This document shows, in pieces, positions 1-8,618 of a stretch of DNA of 64,000 bases. Numbering within the stretch: the stretch's first letter is position 1; every line of letters starts with the position of its first letter. Below the pieces are notes generated by a model, which saw nothing but the letters and a program-made list of their open reading frames with translations, was not told the DNA's origin and searched no databases. The stretch spans positions 118,742-182,741 of the forward strand of contig NZ_CAAF010000027.1 of the NCBI RefSeq assembly GCF_000359125.1, read 5' to 3'. The stretch comes from Mesorhizobium sp. STM 4661. Lineage in GTDB: Bacteria > Pseudomonadota > Alphaproteobacteria > Rhizobiales > Rhizobiaceae. The translations under genes and the position numbers were made by a program.

Positions 1-1
1 G

Positions 2-94
2 ACATACCGCCATGCATCGGCCGACAGGGTCACGGTCAACCAGCATGAAGAGAACATGACGGCATTTCCGGAGCGCACGGCTATGGCCAGCTGA
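2..94 (+). CDS. 3' end of an unidentified gene (partial)
   Basis: An open frame enters from the left window edge and ends with TGA; its last 31 codons read as ordinary protein and finish in FPERTAMAS. I do not recognise the family. It stops only a few bases before the stop codon of the convergent gene at 99-515. The short length makes coding status uncertain. Confidence 0.25.
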   Translation, partial: TYRHASADRVTVNQHEENMTAFPERTAMAS

Positions 95-98
95 AACT

Positions 99-515
99 TC
101 AATTCCCCAGGACGCAAATAAAGGAAGCGGAGTATCCCGCAGGCGCTCCACCGTGCGGTTTGCTGCGGATCACAGTACCGACGAGCGTCGGAACTTGATC
201 GACGCCGTCGGGCCATGCATGATTTTCCGCACCACGGTAGTCGTACTGCCAGCCCTCGGTTGGCGTCCCATCGCGACCCTTGCCTGAAACCTCGAAGCCG
301 GGCGGGCCACTTCCTGCATGCGCCAGTGAACTTCCGACAAGATCCAGCACGTATCCGCCACCCATATCGAAGGTTCCGGACAGGTAGCCGGACGCTCCCT
401 GATTGATCTGCATGACCCCTTCGCCAAAAATAAGAGCGAGGGCCGCCTGCGGATCGCCAGCCACCAGCTTCTTATCATTGAGAAAACTACGATAAATCCA
501 ATCGCCGGTAAGCAT
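99..515 (-). CDS. Conserved hypothetical protein, 138 aa
   Basis: This encodes a 138-residue soluble protein without signal peptide or membrane segment. The start MLTGDWIYRSFLND and the internal GDPQAALALIFGEGV and GTFDMGGGYVLDL blocks resemble, from memory, small rhizobial proteins of unknown function found near tyrosinase-type or other accessory genes. The glycine-rich, beta-strand-like composition suggests a compact beta fold. The ATG follows a weak Shine-Dalgarno (aggtg). It stands alone, convergent to the partial frame at the window edge. No function can be assigned. Confidence 0.65.
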   Translation of the reverse strand: MLTGDWIYRSFLNDKKLVAGDPQAALALIFGEGVMQINQGASGYLSGTFDMGGGYVLDLVGSSLAHAGSGPPGFEVSGKGRDGTPTEGWQYDYRGAENHAWPDGVDQVPTLVGTVIRSKPHGGAPAGYSASFICVLGN

Positions 516-828
516 TACGCACCTATTGATCGAATAGTCGATATTATATAGTGTCTGAGATATATTTCGAACGCAATAGGGTCTTCGCTAAAAACTGACG
601 CTTCGGCGCGGAAAATCATGAGATTCGGTTCTTACGCTGGAATACAAAGCGGTTGTCAACGACGTTTGTTTTTGTTTCCTAAGTATTTGCGTGTGTTTTC
701 TAAAGTATTTGATTGGCGCAGAAGCGTTCGAAAAGCCGCGGAGAAACCGGCGCGCTGTTCTTGGCAGTGGGGAGAAGGGATGTTTCCGTCCGGGACCTCA
801 ATGTCGTTATTTGTTATAGGCTGGCAGC
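516..828. other. Intergenic stretch, no gene seen
   Basis: This 310-bp stretch is AT-rich for the window around 538-600 and separates two divergent genes, so it probably holds their promoters. I cannot point to a convincing -35/-10 pair. Confidence 0.4.
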
Positions 829-1378
829 ATGATCCCCGACTGGCTCAAGAGTCTTCTCGGCCGCAAGCCGAAAAGTATTCTGATCAAGCCACAGCCGGCC
901 AGGTTGCTAGTGACCGCCGATGCGCTCAAGGACTTGATGGCTGCGCTAGTCCGGTCTCAGCAGCAGCGGCATGAGGGATCGCCTATCTGCTCGGTCGGAC
1001 CGAAGGTGCCGTCACCCTTGCTGTCGCGGTCTTCGCGCCCGAGGCGCGGACGACGGCGGGCAGCTTTCATGTGCTGCCTCGCGCCATGGTGTCGTGCATG
1101 CAGGCGGCGGCGCGGTTTGAGTTGCAGGTCGTGGCCCAGGTCCACACCCATCCGGGCCAAGCCTTCCATAGCGATGGTGACGTCGAAGGCGCCAATCTCC
1201 GTTACCCGGGATATGCCTAAATCGTGCTGCCTGAATATGGACGATATCTGCTCGCGCTGGCCGGCGCGGCGCCTATCTGTGGCAGAAGCCGCACGGCTGG
1301 ATCGAGCTTTCGGACGACGACGTCATTATCATTCCGGCAGGCGGGCCATGGACCAGCAACAGTTTTACGACCGGCTGA
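829..1378 (+). pseudogene. JAB/JAMM-type metallopeptidase, frameshifted
   Basis: The frame opens with MIPDWLKSLLGRKPK, leaves frame near position 975 (expected IAYLLGRTEGAVTLAV continues one base over), passes an in-frame TAA near 1218, shifts again near 1270 (expected YLWQKPHGWIEL) and ends at TGA 1376-1378. The stitched protein carries VHTHPGQAFHSDGD, the HxHP...S..D zinc-binding core of JAB/JAMM (Mov34/MPN) isopeptidases. In bacteria such proteins usually sit beside E1-like ThiF enzymes or ubiquitin-like proteins. The next gene starts inside its 3' end, as in an operon. With two shifts and a stop it cannot make a full enzyme as read. Confidence 0.75.
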
Positions 1379-1812
1379 ACGATCGCATGCGTCGCTACGG
1401 CGCGTCACCGCTCGACCCAACGCAGGTAATCACGATCACCGGTCTCCCGATTATCTTGCCAGCTACGATGGGCAAGTAGCAGCACTCGTTGCCTGCAACC
1501 TTCTAGGGCGCCTGTCGCCATCGGTTCAGATCGGCTACACTGTCCTGCCCATTCACCCGCACCTGCCCTGGGCGGGTTGTTCGCTCGTCAGGCATACCCT
1601 GGAGGGCATGGTGGCAACCAAGCCGTTTCGGCACCTACGGTGCACGCCCGCTGGCAGCGGGCGACTTCCGTTTCCATCTCGCGCAGGACGGCCACGAGAC
1701 GATCGTGCACGAGGCCGGATGGAACGCTTACATCGGTCCGGCGCCGTCACACCTGCCACCAATCAAAACGGAGCTGCAGGAATGGGCGCCAATCCAGACA
1801 AAACCTGGATAA
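1348..1812 (+). pseudogene. Companion of the JAB gene, frameshifted and probably truncated
   Basis: This starts at ATG 1348 inside the JAB gene (MDQQQFYDRLNDRMRRYG). The reading frame then moves around 1430-1450 (SPDYLASYDGQVAALVACN) and again near 1620 (FGTYGARPLAAGDFRFHL), ending at TAA 1810-1812 after PPIKTELQEWAP. Overlap with a JAB gene makes an E1/ThiF-family or E2-like partner plausible. However, no Rossmann GxGxxG motif is present, so only an N-terminal part, or another protein altogether, may be seen. I infer the partnership from position only. Confidence 0.5.
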
Positions 1813-1918
1813 GCGAACTAAACATCCTGCTATTTGCTGCAGCCCGATCCAGCGAGGGACTTGACTAGTTGTAGGCTGAAGCGTCCCATATGGATGTTAC
1901 TAGCTGGAGGAGACTGTT

Positions 1919-2311
1919 ATGGCGCTCATAATAATACAGATGCCTGGAGGTGACACCGAGGCGGTCGATCCAACTCAACTTCTGTGGTTCCGACCAGCGT
2001 TCGACTGGGAAATTGCCAATACGACTGCGATAAGGATAGGTGGTCAGCGCCTGTACTCAATTGAAAAAATGGACAAGATCTCCGATCGCTTCAAGCAAGC
2101 GGGCCAGAAATTGGGAACCTTCACGGCACCCGCAGGTGATATCAAACCCGTTGTCAATGCTCGAAATGTCTTAGAAATCGAAAAGGCAAAACCTGCCATC
2201 AATCACCCTGGAGCCAGAGCTGTCTTGAAATTTAGTTTTCGAGAAGGGCTCGCTGTTAGGGAGACACCAGAGGATGCTAGAGTTATCTTGGACGATGCAC
2301 TAAAGGCCTAG
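1919..2311 (+). CDS. Unknown small protein, 130 aa
   Basis: This is an intact 130-codon gene behind a strong Shine-Dalgarno (ggaggag, 9 nt before ATG). I do not recognise the family. The two halves look alike in pattern: residues about 16-60 (DPTQLLWF...IRIGGQRLYSIEKMDKISDRF) and 77-127 (NARNVLEIE...VLKFSFREGLAVRETPEDARVIL) each show hydrophobic strand, charged turn, G-x-L, then an amphipathic helix, suggesting an internal duplication of a small beta-rich domain. It follows the broken JAB pair and precedes a broken peptidase copy, so it may be the surviving small partner of that locus. No signal peptide or membrane segment is seen. Confidence 0.6.
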   Translation: MALIIIQMPGGDTEAVDPTQLLWFRPAFDWEIANTTAIRIGGQRLYSIEKMDKISDRFKQAGQKLGTFTAPAGDIKPVVNARNVLEIEKAKPAINHPGARAVLKFSFREGLAVRETPEDARVILDDALKA

Positions 2312-2441
2312 CCGGGAAACGTGGATAGCCACGATTGTTTCTTCGCTACCTGGATAGTCACACTGAAAACTCCACACAAACTGCGACTTGGATTTGTCAG
2401 CGCCACACGGGCGCGCCATCGTTGACCTGAATGGGGGCGCA

Positions 2442-2746
2442 ATGGGTCAAAAGAGTGAGTATCCGCCCCCACCGGTTCGACGGCTGCGTGTTTATGCTTT
2501 TGATCCCCAAGCCTCGACCACGACAGCTACGGCTGGGATCAATGTGGCTACCATCAAGCTGGCGTCGGAGCAAAGCTGGGAGGAGAACCTCCGTCCCGGT
2601 CCGATCAATGATTATCTCGAGGTCATCGATATCGACCGGTCAGCGGGCAATTTTACGATCCAGTCAATCTCAACGACCCGCACCTTTTGGCGCAGGATGG
2701 CCTCGCCTCGCGGTTTCATCAGATGGTTTTCGATCGACCCGAGTAA
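2442..2746 (+). pseudogene. Truncated, frameshifted paralogue of the gluzincin peptidase at 5069
   Basis: After ATG 2442 (preceded by ggggg) the protein reads RRLRVYAFDPQ...DYLEVIDIDRSAGN, then after a frameshift near 2650 FYDPVNLNDPHLLAQDGL and FHQMVFDRPE, ending in TAA. This matches residues about 10-90 of the intact peptidase downstream (PLRIYATDPARG, RIEVVDYDAENDLFYDAVDL, FHQQMVYA). Only the N-terminal ninetieth or so residues survive; the catalytic HExxH part is missing. It is a remnant of a second copy of that gene placed next to the nuclease-like gene. Confidence 0.75.
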
Positions 2747-2853
2747 CGCCCAAAGGGATCGAGAGGTGAGGGAGTGCGGAGATAAGACAGCGACTGCCAG
2801 CGGATTTATCGCAAGCCTATAAAGCGCAGCAGATGCGACGATCGGAGGGCGCC

Positions 2854-4197
2854 ATGAACTGGAATCCAGCAGCCAAGTTGATCACGGATTTGACACCGGT
2901 CTTTGTTCGACAAAGCCTGAAACTTGCAGAACCCGAACTCGCCTGTCCGAACCCAATTTCGTTCACGTTCGAGGATCTTTGCCTGTCTCTTGCGCGAACG
3001 ACCTCTCACCAGTCAGCGATCCAACATTGGTCCGTTGAGAAGCGGCTAGAATGGTTGCGAGTGAAAGGTTTTCACTTGGCAGCGCACTTGAATTTGTTCG
3101 TCAATGCGGCAGATGAGGAATTCCTGTTTACAAATGAGATCGATATCGAGGCGGATGAACAACGAACATCATTGGCTGCGCAAGTCGGAACGGCGGTAGC
3201 GGACCTTATCATGCAACGCATGGGCTTTTACTGGTCTGCAAACGCGCGCGAGCTTAAACTGAGGCGGACCGGCAAGCAGAAATCCCGGAAAATCCCCGAC
3301 TTCGTTTACGATCCGGCTGAGGGGCATGGATTTCCGCCGGGAAGTATCGTTGTCGTTGAGGCGAAGGGCAGCCTTTCGAAGCAAAGGGCTAAAAGAGGAC
3401 CAATTCGCAGGCTGGCGCGCGACGCATATAACGAGCAGGTGCGGCATATGATAGGCGCCAGATCCAAAGGTTTGGTCGTCGCGAGTGGCTATGCTATCGC
3501 CTTCGGCACTGTTCCCGGTGCGAGCTCTTCGACCTTGGCGCTTGCAAGCCCGCAGCGGATTCGCGCGGACGCTCCCTCCCCGGTACCGGTCCGTTCGCTT
3601 TCGGCTGCCGCAAGCTACCAGCAACAGGTAGCACCGCAGGTTACCGAGCAAGCACGGCAAATGCATAAGGAATTGATGCATCAAGAATTGTCGGGACGCG
3701 AAGGCGGATTCGGCAAGCCGCCTGGCGATGGGGGCAGAAGAGAGGGCGAACGCCGCTCGCCAAGAGGCCGCATCGCCTATGCAAACTACGAGTCCGTCTT
3801 TTTGGTTTGCGGCGCAATGAATGCTGCGCACGTGCTGCGCACGATCCTCTTGGGGCAAAGCATGGAAACGTTGGACGCCGAGCGCCTCGTCCAAGACTTC
3901 TGGATTGTCGAGCACAATGGGATGCGCTTTTGGGTCGGCGAGGGTGAGAGTGGGGGATGGCGGAGGGGGCTGTTCGCAATCTACGAGCCGTCGGGCAAGA
4001 CAATCCTGCGGTCCGTGTCCGAGCATCGAGATACCATCCCCGAGACTCTGCCGCTCACTGTGGCCCCGATCACTGCTAGAGCGGAGTCAGACGAAGATAG
4101 CGATATCACGATTCAAGGCGATGGGCTGGCAATGTGCAACGTCTCATCCTTGTACAACCTTATGCGCTGGGATCTCCGCGCGGGCGATTGGTCATAA
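2854..4197 (+). CDS. PD-(D/E)XK nuclease-like protein with conserved C-terminal domain, 447 aa
   Basis: I chose the start at ATG 2854 because it has cggaggg 8 nt upstream; an in-frame ATG at 2833 lacks one. Residues about 105-215 hold a pattern typical of PD-(D/E)XK folds: IPDFVYD (P148-D149) and, 20 residues on, VVVEAKGS (E169-x-K171). A basic, low-complexity linker (about 255-310, SPRGR) leads to a C-terminal domain (about 312-410, RIAYANYESVFLVCGAMN). A decayed paralogue with the same two domains lies at 9386-10597, keeping ADFLYD and LAEAKGS. It has no signal peptide. The role is probably nucleic-acid cleavage, but the target is unknown; the peptidase neighbours hint at a shared system. 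The nuclease assignment rests on the motif spacing alone. Confidence 0.6.
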   Translation: MNWNPAAKLITDLTPVFVRQSLKLAEPELACPNPISFTFEDLCLSLARTTSHQSAIQHWSVEKRLEWLRVKGFHLAAHLNLFVNAADEEFLFTNEIDIEADEQRTSLAAQVGTAVADLIMQRMGFYWSANARELKLRRTGKQKSRKIPDFVYDPAEGHGFPPGSIVVVEAKGSLSKQRAKRGPIRRLARDAYNEQVRHMIGARSKGLVVASGYAIAFGTVPGASSSTLALASPQRIRADAPSPVPVRSLSAAASYQQQVAPQVTEQARQMHKELMHQELSGREGGFGKPPGDGGRREGERRSPRGRIAYANYESVFLVCGAMNAAHVLRTILLGQSMETLDAERLVQDFWIVEHNGMRFWVGEGESGGWRRGLFAIYEPSGKTILRSVSEHRDTIPETLPLTVAPITARAESDEDSDITIQGDGLAMCNVSSLYNLMRWDLRAGDWS

Positions 4198-5068
4198 AAA
4201 AGATCGGCGGCCGATCGGAAAAATATCATGACAGAGGCAGAGAAGGCGCACCAAAAAGAACCCATGGCAGGACCCTCTGGAACACGGACGCGGCGAAGAA
4301 GCGGCAACGGAGCGAGGCCTGAGAGAGCGCATTTGCACTGAATATTCGTCGCTCCGACGCTTCTATAAATGATGTTCTCCGACTTTGTGGGTTCAGGTCT
4401 GAAGTAGCGGGCAGGGCCGGTGCGGCCAAAGTTGCGACGCGGATTTCTTCTAACAAATGGTCGGGAGTTCTTGCTCTTCGCTTCGATGGTTATTCTCCGA
4501 CACCGATCAGGTCATTCTCAACCTCTTCAATATCGTTAGCCCCGAGGCGATTAAGAAGCTTCCGAAAGCTGCTAACGCCTGACGTAGGCAAGCCCCTCGG
4601 AAGTGACATTCCATCAAGACTGGAATTGATCGGAGGCGAAGTCCGATATGGGGCGCACAAATTTACGCATTAGATTGCCTCCCGAGGTGAGACGTTCACG
4701 CTTGTCCCTCGGAGCAGGAGAATCGGAAGCAGTCGCTAGATCCAGGAACGCACACCGTTCTGGCAGAAAGAGCAAAGGCTGCCCCGCTCTATACTCTCAG
4801 CAGGGGGTATGCTCGGATGGCGATCTACGAGGCGCAGAGTGCGATAAGCGGGAATCGTCGATCAATAAAGGCTAGGCCGAGGCGGAATCGGAGAATTTCG
4901 GTGAAGACAATGCTGGCAATGCCATCGAGAGGAGACGAATTTGTAACCGAGCGATTTTACTTACAGTCTAGCCACGAGGCGGGCCTTACGTTACTCTTCG
5001 AGTGAGATCCTACCTTACGATCGAATTGTCGCATCTTGATTCCGCTCGGGTGGGGTGGGGGGATTGCA
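4198..5068. other. Long stretch without a supportable gene
   Basis: A 37-codon reading frame starts at ATG 4230 (MTEAEKAHQKEPMAG) right after the nuclease-like gene and may be the stub of a lost gene. An open but start-less frame runs from about 4330 to 4670, and short frames continue to 5005, none with recognisable protein features. The stretch is probably decayed sequence between the two cassette halves. Confidence 0.4.
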
Positions 5069-6913
5069 ATGCTCGACATTCCGCGGCCGTCACTGCGCCC
5101 ATTAAGGATCTATGCGACTGATCCAGCGCGCGGTTACAAAGTTGCTCGAACGACCACCATCGGCATTGAGAATGAACCGCTCGATGCTGGGCCGATCGGC
5201 GCCCGCATAGAGGTCGTCGACTACGACGCTGAGAACGACTTGTTCTACGATGCCGTCGATCTCGACCATCCTTCTATCCTAATGCAGTCTGGCCTCGCGC
5301 CTTCGGAAGCCGATCCGCATTTCCATCAACAGATGGTCTATGCGGTCGCCTCCCGAACCCTGACCAACTTCGATCGGGCGCTCGGTCGCCGAGTTTCGCT
5401 GAAAAAGAGCAACGTACGGAATAAGCTGCGCCTTCTTCCGCACGCTTTCGAAGGTGAGAATGCCTTTTACGATCGCGATCTACACGCGGTGCTGTTCGGC
5501 TACTTCTCGGCTGACCCAGCCAAGCCTGGACCGAACATCCCCAATCAGACGATTTTCACCTGCCTCAGCCACGACATCATCGTTCACGAGATGACGCATG
5601 CGATCGTCGATCGGCTCCGCCGCTATTTTCTGGAACCGTCAAACGTTGACGTGCTGGCGTTTCACGAGGGGTTTTCTGACATCGTGGCGCTTCTCCAGCA
5701 CTTCTCCTACCGCGATCTGCTTATCGATGAAATTCGACTTGGGGGAGGCGATATCGTCGATGGTTCGCTGCTGGTGAACCTGGCAAGACAGTTCGGCGAA
5801 GCAACCGGTGCCGGCAAAGCTCTCCGCTCGGCGATAGACACGGCAACGCCAGACCCGCGCCGCTACGGCAATGTGACTGAGCCGCACGCGCGGGGCGCTA
5901 TCCTGGTCGCGGCGGTGTTCGATGGGTTTCTGACCACCTTCAGGTCACGCATTGCAGACCTTGTTCGCATCGCCACAGGCGGCAGTGGGAAGCTTCCGCC
6001 CGGCGAACTTCATCCCGATCTCGTCGCCAGGATTGCCAGCGAGGCCGCACAGACGGCGCAGCGTCAGCTCAATATGTGCATCCGCGCATTCGACTATCTC
6101 CCGCCGGTAGACATAACTTTCGGGGATTATCTGCGAGCGCTGGTGACCGCAGATTTCGAACTCGACCCAGACGACGCCTGGGGGCAGCGCGCAGCACTGA
6201 TCGAAGGATTTCGGCGACGCGGCATCTATCCCGATGGGGCGACGTCGCTCGCAGAGGAATCTTTGCGCTGGCCTGCGGCCGAGCCCGGAACGGCACCAGT
6301 CGTCGACAGTCTCAGCTCCCTCTTGCCGGAACTGCTGCAGCGTGAAGCGGCTCGCTTCACAAAGATCTCGAGTGACCCCAAGATTGCGAAACGGTCGGAT
6401 GAGCGGCCTGCGTCAATAAGCGATGATATGAATGAAGAAAGCGGCAGCGACGCGTCGAAGACGATGCGAGACGCGCTGGTCGCTTATGCGCAGCACAACA
6501 GTAAGGCGCTGCAGCTCACAGGGCGCCCGGACGTGTATGTGTCGGCATTTAACGCCGTATTCCGCGTCGCGCCCTCCGGTGCGCTCCAGATCGAACTCGT
6601 CGCGCAGTTCGTCGAAACTGACAAGACGACCGCCTCCGACCCTGATTGGGGAGGCGTTCCGGTGAGGGGAGGCACCACTGCCATCATCGGTGTCGATGGG
6701 ACCGTGCGCTACGTCATAGCGAAGCCGTTGCCAGCGCACACGCTCGATCCTGCGATTTCGGCCCGTGCGGCTGCTCGGGTGGCCAAGCAGCGTGCTTTCG
6801 TCGAAGAGCTCGATGAGGCCGATCCAAGAACCAACTATCTCGACCAGTCCGAGTATGGCGACCGCATGGCAGCACGGATGAGTCTTCGAGCGCTACATGA
6901 GGATGCGCTGTGA
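5069..6913 (+). CDS. Gluzincin (M4-like) zinc metallopeptidase, 614 aa
   Basis: ATG 5069 is preferred to ATG 5036 because of the G-rich ribosome site tggggtggggggat just before it. HEMTH (residues 173-177) and HEGFSD (E200, 22 residues later) form the HExxH...E(xxxD) zinc site of gluzincins such as thermolysin-like peptidases. The length is that of a soluble enzyme with extra C-terminal domains (about 380-614, including a linker rich in S, D and E at 440-460). No signal peptide is visible, so it probably acts in the cytoplasm, unlike secreted M4 enzymes. It is followed with 1-nt overlap by the MBL-fold gene, then a membrane protein and an astacin-like peptidase, so the four are probably one operon. 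The substrate is unknown. Confidence 0.75.
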   Translation: MLDIPRPSLRPLRIYATDPARGYKVARTTTIGIENEPLDAGPIGARIEVVDYDAENDLFYDAVDLDHPSILMQSGLAPSEADPHFHQQMVYAVASRTLTNFDRALGRRVSLKKSNVRNKLRLLPHAFEGENAFYDRDLHAVLFGYFSADPAKPGPNIPNQTIFTCLSHDIIVHEMTHAIVDRLRRYFLEPSNVDVLAFHEGFSDIVALLQHFSYRDLLIDEIRLGGGDIVDGSLLVNLARQFGEATGAGKALRSAIDTATPDPRRYGNVTEPHARGAILVAAVFDGFLTTFRSRIADLVRIATGGSGKLPPGELHPDLVARIASEAAQTAQRQLNMCIRAFDYLPPVDITFGDYLRALVTADFELDPDDAWGQRAALIEGFRRRGIYPDGATSLAEESLRWPAAEPGTAPVVDSLSSLLPELLQREAARFTKISSDPKIAKRSDERPASISDDMNEESGSDASKTMRDALVAYAQHNSKALQLTGRPDVYVSAFNAVFRVAPSGALQIELVAQFVETDKTTASDPDWGGVPVRGGTTAIIGVDGTVRYVIAKPLPAHTLDPAISARAAARVAKQRAFVEELDEADPRTNYLDQSEYGDRMAARMSLRALHEDAL

Positions 6914-8127
6914 TGCGACGCACGATCCGGATGTATGAGGTCGGCTTCGGCGACTGCTTCTTGCTCGGATTTCACGATGATGCTGGCTCGAAATATGTGC
7001 TGATCGATTGCGGGACGATCACTGAAAAGAAGGCGCAGCTCGATAAGATTGTTTCCGACATCATCAAGACTTCCGGAGGGCGCCTTACCCTGGTGATCGC
7101 GACGCATCGGCATAAGGATCACGTTTGGGGCTTCGATGATCCGCGCTGGGCCGACGTCGAGGTCGGCGAAGTTTGGATGCCATGGACGGAGGATCCAAAG
7201 GATCCGCGCGCCACCCAAATCCGCAAACGCCATTCGGCCTTGGCGTTGGCACTTGCCGGCGCACCTAGCAACCAAAATCCGCTCGAACGCACGCCAGCAC
7301 GAGAAACGATCGCTCAGGCGAGGGCGCGCAACCTCCAGGCCATCGCGCTGAATGCGTTGACCAATGAAAAAGCAATGACCACGCTCCATAGCGGCTTCGC
7401 CGGGGCGCCCCAGCGGGCGTTTTTGCCCAATGCGAATACAACCTGCGAAGCTCGGACAGTCATTGGCCTGGCGGGCGTTACCTTTCATGTGCTTGGCCCG
7501 ACGCGCGACGCGAAGGCGTTGGCAAGCATGGATCCGCCAGAGGGCGCGGGATATTTGAAATGGCCGACACGCATTCCAAAGCGGCGCGTCGGTCCTCCGT
7601 TTTCCCAACGCTACCAGATCAGCGATCCCGATTTCGTACCTCTCGGACCCCGGCAAACTTTTCGCTTCGAAGAAAGGGCGGCAGTCAAGAAGTCGCTGGT
7701 TCAGCCCTCCGGCGTGTTGGCAGCGGCCCTGGACAAGGCCATCAACAACACGAGCCTAGTCATCGTCGTGGAGGCGGATGGCTACTTCATGCTGTTTCCG
7801 GGCGACGCGCAATGGGGCTCGTGGCAAGCGATCATGGCCGATCAGAAATGCCGAGCGGTCCTTGAAAAGGTAGACCTGCTCAAAGTTGGACATCACGGCA
7901 GCCATAACGCGACGCCGAGGGCTTTGGTCGAGGAGATCATCCTCAAGCCATTGACCGCGTTGTTCTCGACCAAGCCGGTAAAGCAATGGCCGAACATTCC
8001 GCGCGCGAAGTTGCTGGCCGCTCTCAACGAACGCCAGGCGAAAATCGCGCGGACGGACGCCGAACAGGACGTAGCCGGCGCGGCGTTCGGGGTGTCGAAG
8101 GGGCTTTACATCGAGTGGACTGGGTGA
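6913..8127 (+). CDS. Metallo-beta-lactamase-fold hydrolase, ComEC/Rec2 C-domain type, 404 aa
   Basis: The start ATG 6913 overlaps the preceding TGA by one base; a GTG one codon earlier is possible. The protein opens with a strand pair and GDCFLLGF, then THRHKDH (H65, H67, D69, H70), the HxHxDH metal site of the MBL fold, and later KVGHHGSHNATP, the conserved histidine block of ComEC-like MBL domains. An insert of about 150 residues (about 90-250) separates the two. It has no membrane segments, so it is a free-standing soluble MBL protein and not a DNA-uptake channel. Such proteins often accompany peptidases or nucleases in prokaryotic conflict operons. A nuclease or phosphodiesterase activity is likely but unproven. 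Confidence 0.8.
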   Translation: MRRTIRMYEVGFGDCFLLGFHDDAGSKYVLIDCGTITEKKAQLDKIVSDIIKTSGGRLTLVIATHRHKDHVWGFDDPRWADVEVGEVWMPWTEDPKDPRATQIRKRHSALALALAGAPSNQNPLERTPARETIAQARARNLQAIALNALTNEKAMTTLHSGFAGAPQRAFLPNANTTCEARTVIGLAGVTFHVLGPTRDAKALASMDPPEGAGYLKWPTRIPKRRVGPPFSQRYQISDPDFVPLGPRQTFRFEERAAVKKSLVQPSGVLAAALDKAINNTSLVIVVEADGYFMLFPGDAQWGSWQAIMADQKCRAVLEKVDLLKVGHHGSHNATPRALVEEIILKPLTALFSTKPVKQWPNIPRAKLLAALNERQAKIARTDAEQDVAGAAFGVSKGLYIEWTG

Positions 8128-8159
8128 GGAACTGAGCATCGATTGAGGGGGATTGGATT

Positions 8160-8549
8160 ATGGACGGCGCAGCTTGGATCATTTTGATCACGCTTGGCAT
8201 GAGCGTCATCTGCTTCATTTTGTATGTCGTACAGAGCTTTGGGCTCTTCTCTCCGAAGCCAGTTGCCCCCGCGAAAGCTATGGTCGATCGGGCACGAGGT
8301 TTGGCTACGGCGTCGGTCCCCGAAATGACCGACCTCTTGAAGGCGACCGCGCTCGCCGACAGCCTTGGCAAGATCGGACCAGCTGTTACCTCTTTGATCG
8401 GCGCCATTCTCTTCGCCACGATCGCGGCGCTCGCGACGCATGCTTTGCCGGGCGCTGAACCCAAGCCGACGCCACCACCCAAGAGTACGTCGACGCCTCC
8501 GGCAAAGCCGGAGAAGCCTGCTGACCGGCCCGACAACGCACAACAATAG
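8160..8549 (+). CDS. Small two-helix membrane protein with proline-rich tail, 129 aa
   Basis: This is preceded by gaggggg 8 nt upstream of ATG 8160. Residues 6-29 (IILITLGMSVICFILYVVQSF) and about 75-97 (VTSLIGAILFATIAALATHAL) are membrane segments; the last 30 residues are Pro/Lys/Thr-rich (PKPTPPPKSTSTPPAK). No family is recognised. It lies 32 nt after the MBL-fold gene and 69 nt before the astacin-like gene on the same strand. It could anchor the soluble neighbours at the membrane or be a small pore-like effector or immunity partner; these are inferences from position and size. Confidence 0.65.
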   Translation: MDGAAWIILITLGMSVICFILYVVQSFGLFSPKPVAPAKAMVDRARGLATASVPEMTDLLKATALADSLGKIGPAVTSLIGAILFATIAALATHALPGAEPKPTPPPKSTSTPPAKPEKPADRPDNAQQ

Positions 8550-8618
8550 GATTTCCCCGCGCGGCGGTCTTGGTGCCGCCGACCCTGTGATTTTGCCGAT
8601 CGAGAAAGGAGACTGACA

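Noticed and set aside
4330..4675. Long open frame without ATG after the nuclease-like gene
   Set aside because: No start codon, no ribosome site, no recognisable motif; composition rich in Ser and Arg as in chance frames.
6913..8127. Reading the MBL protein as a ComEC DNA-uptake channel
   Set aside because: No membrane segments at all; only the MBL domain type is shared.
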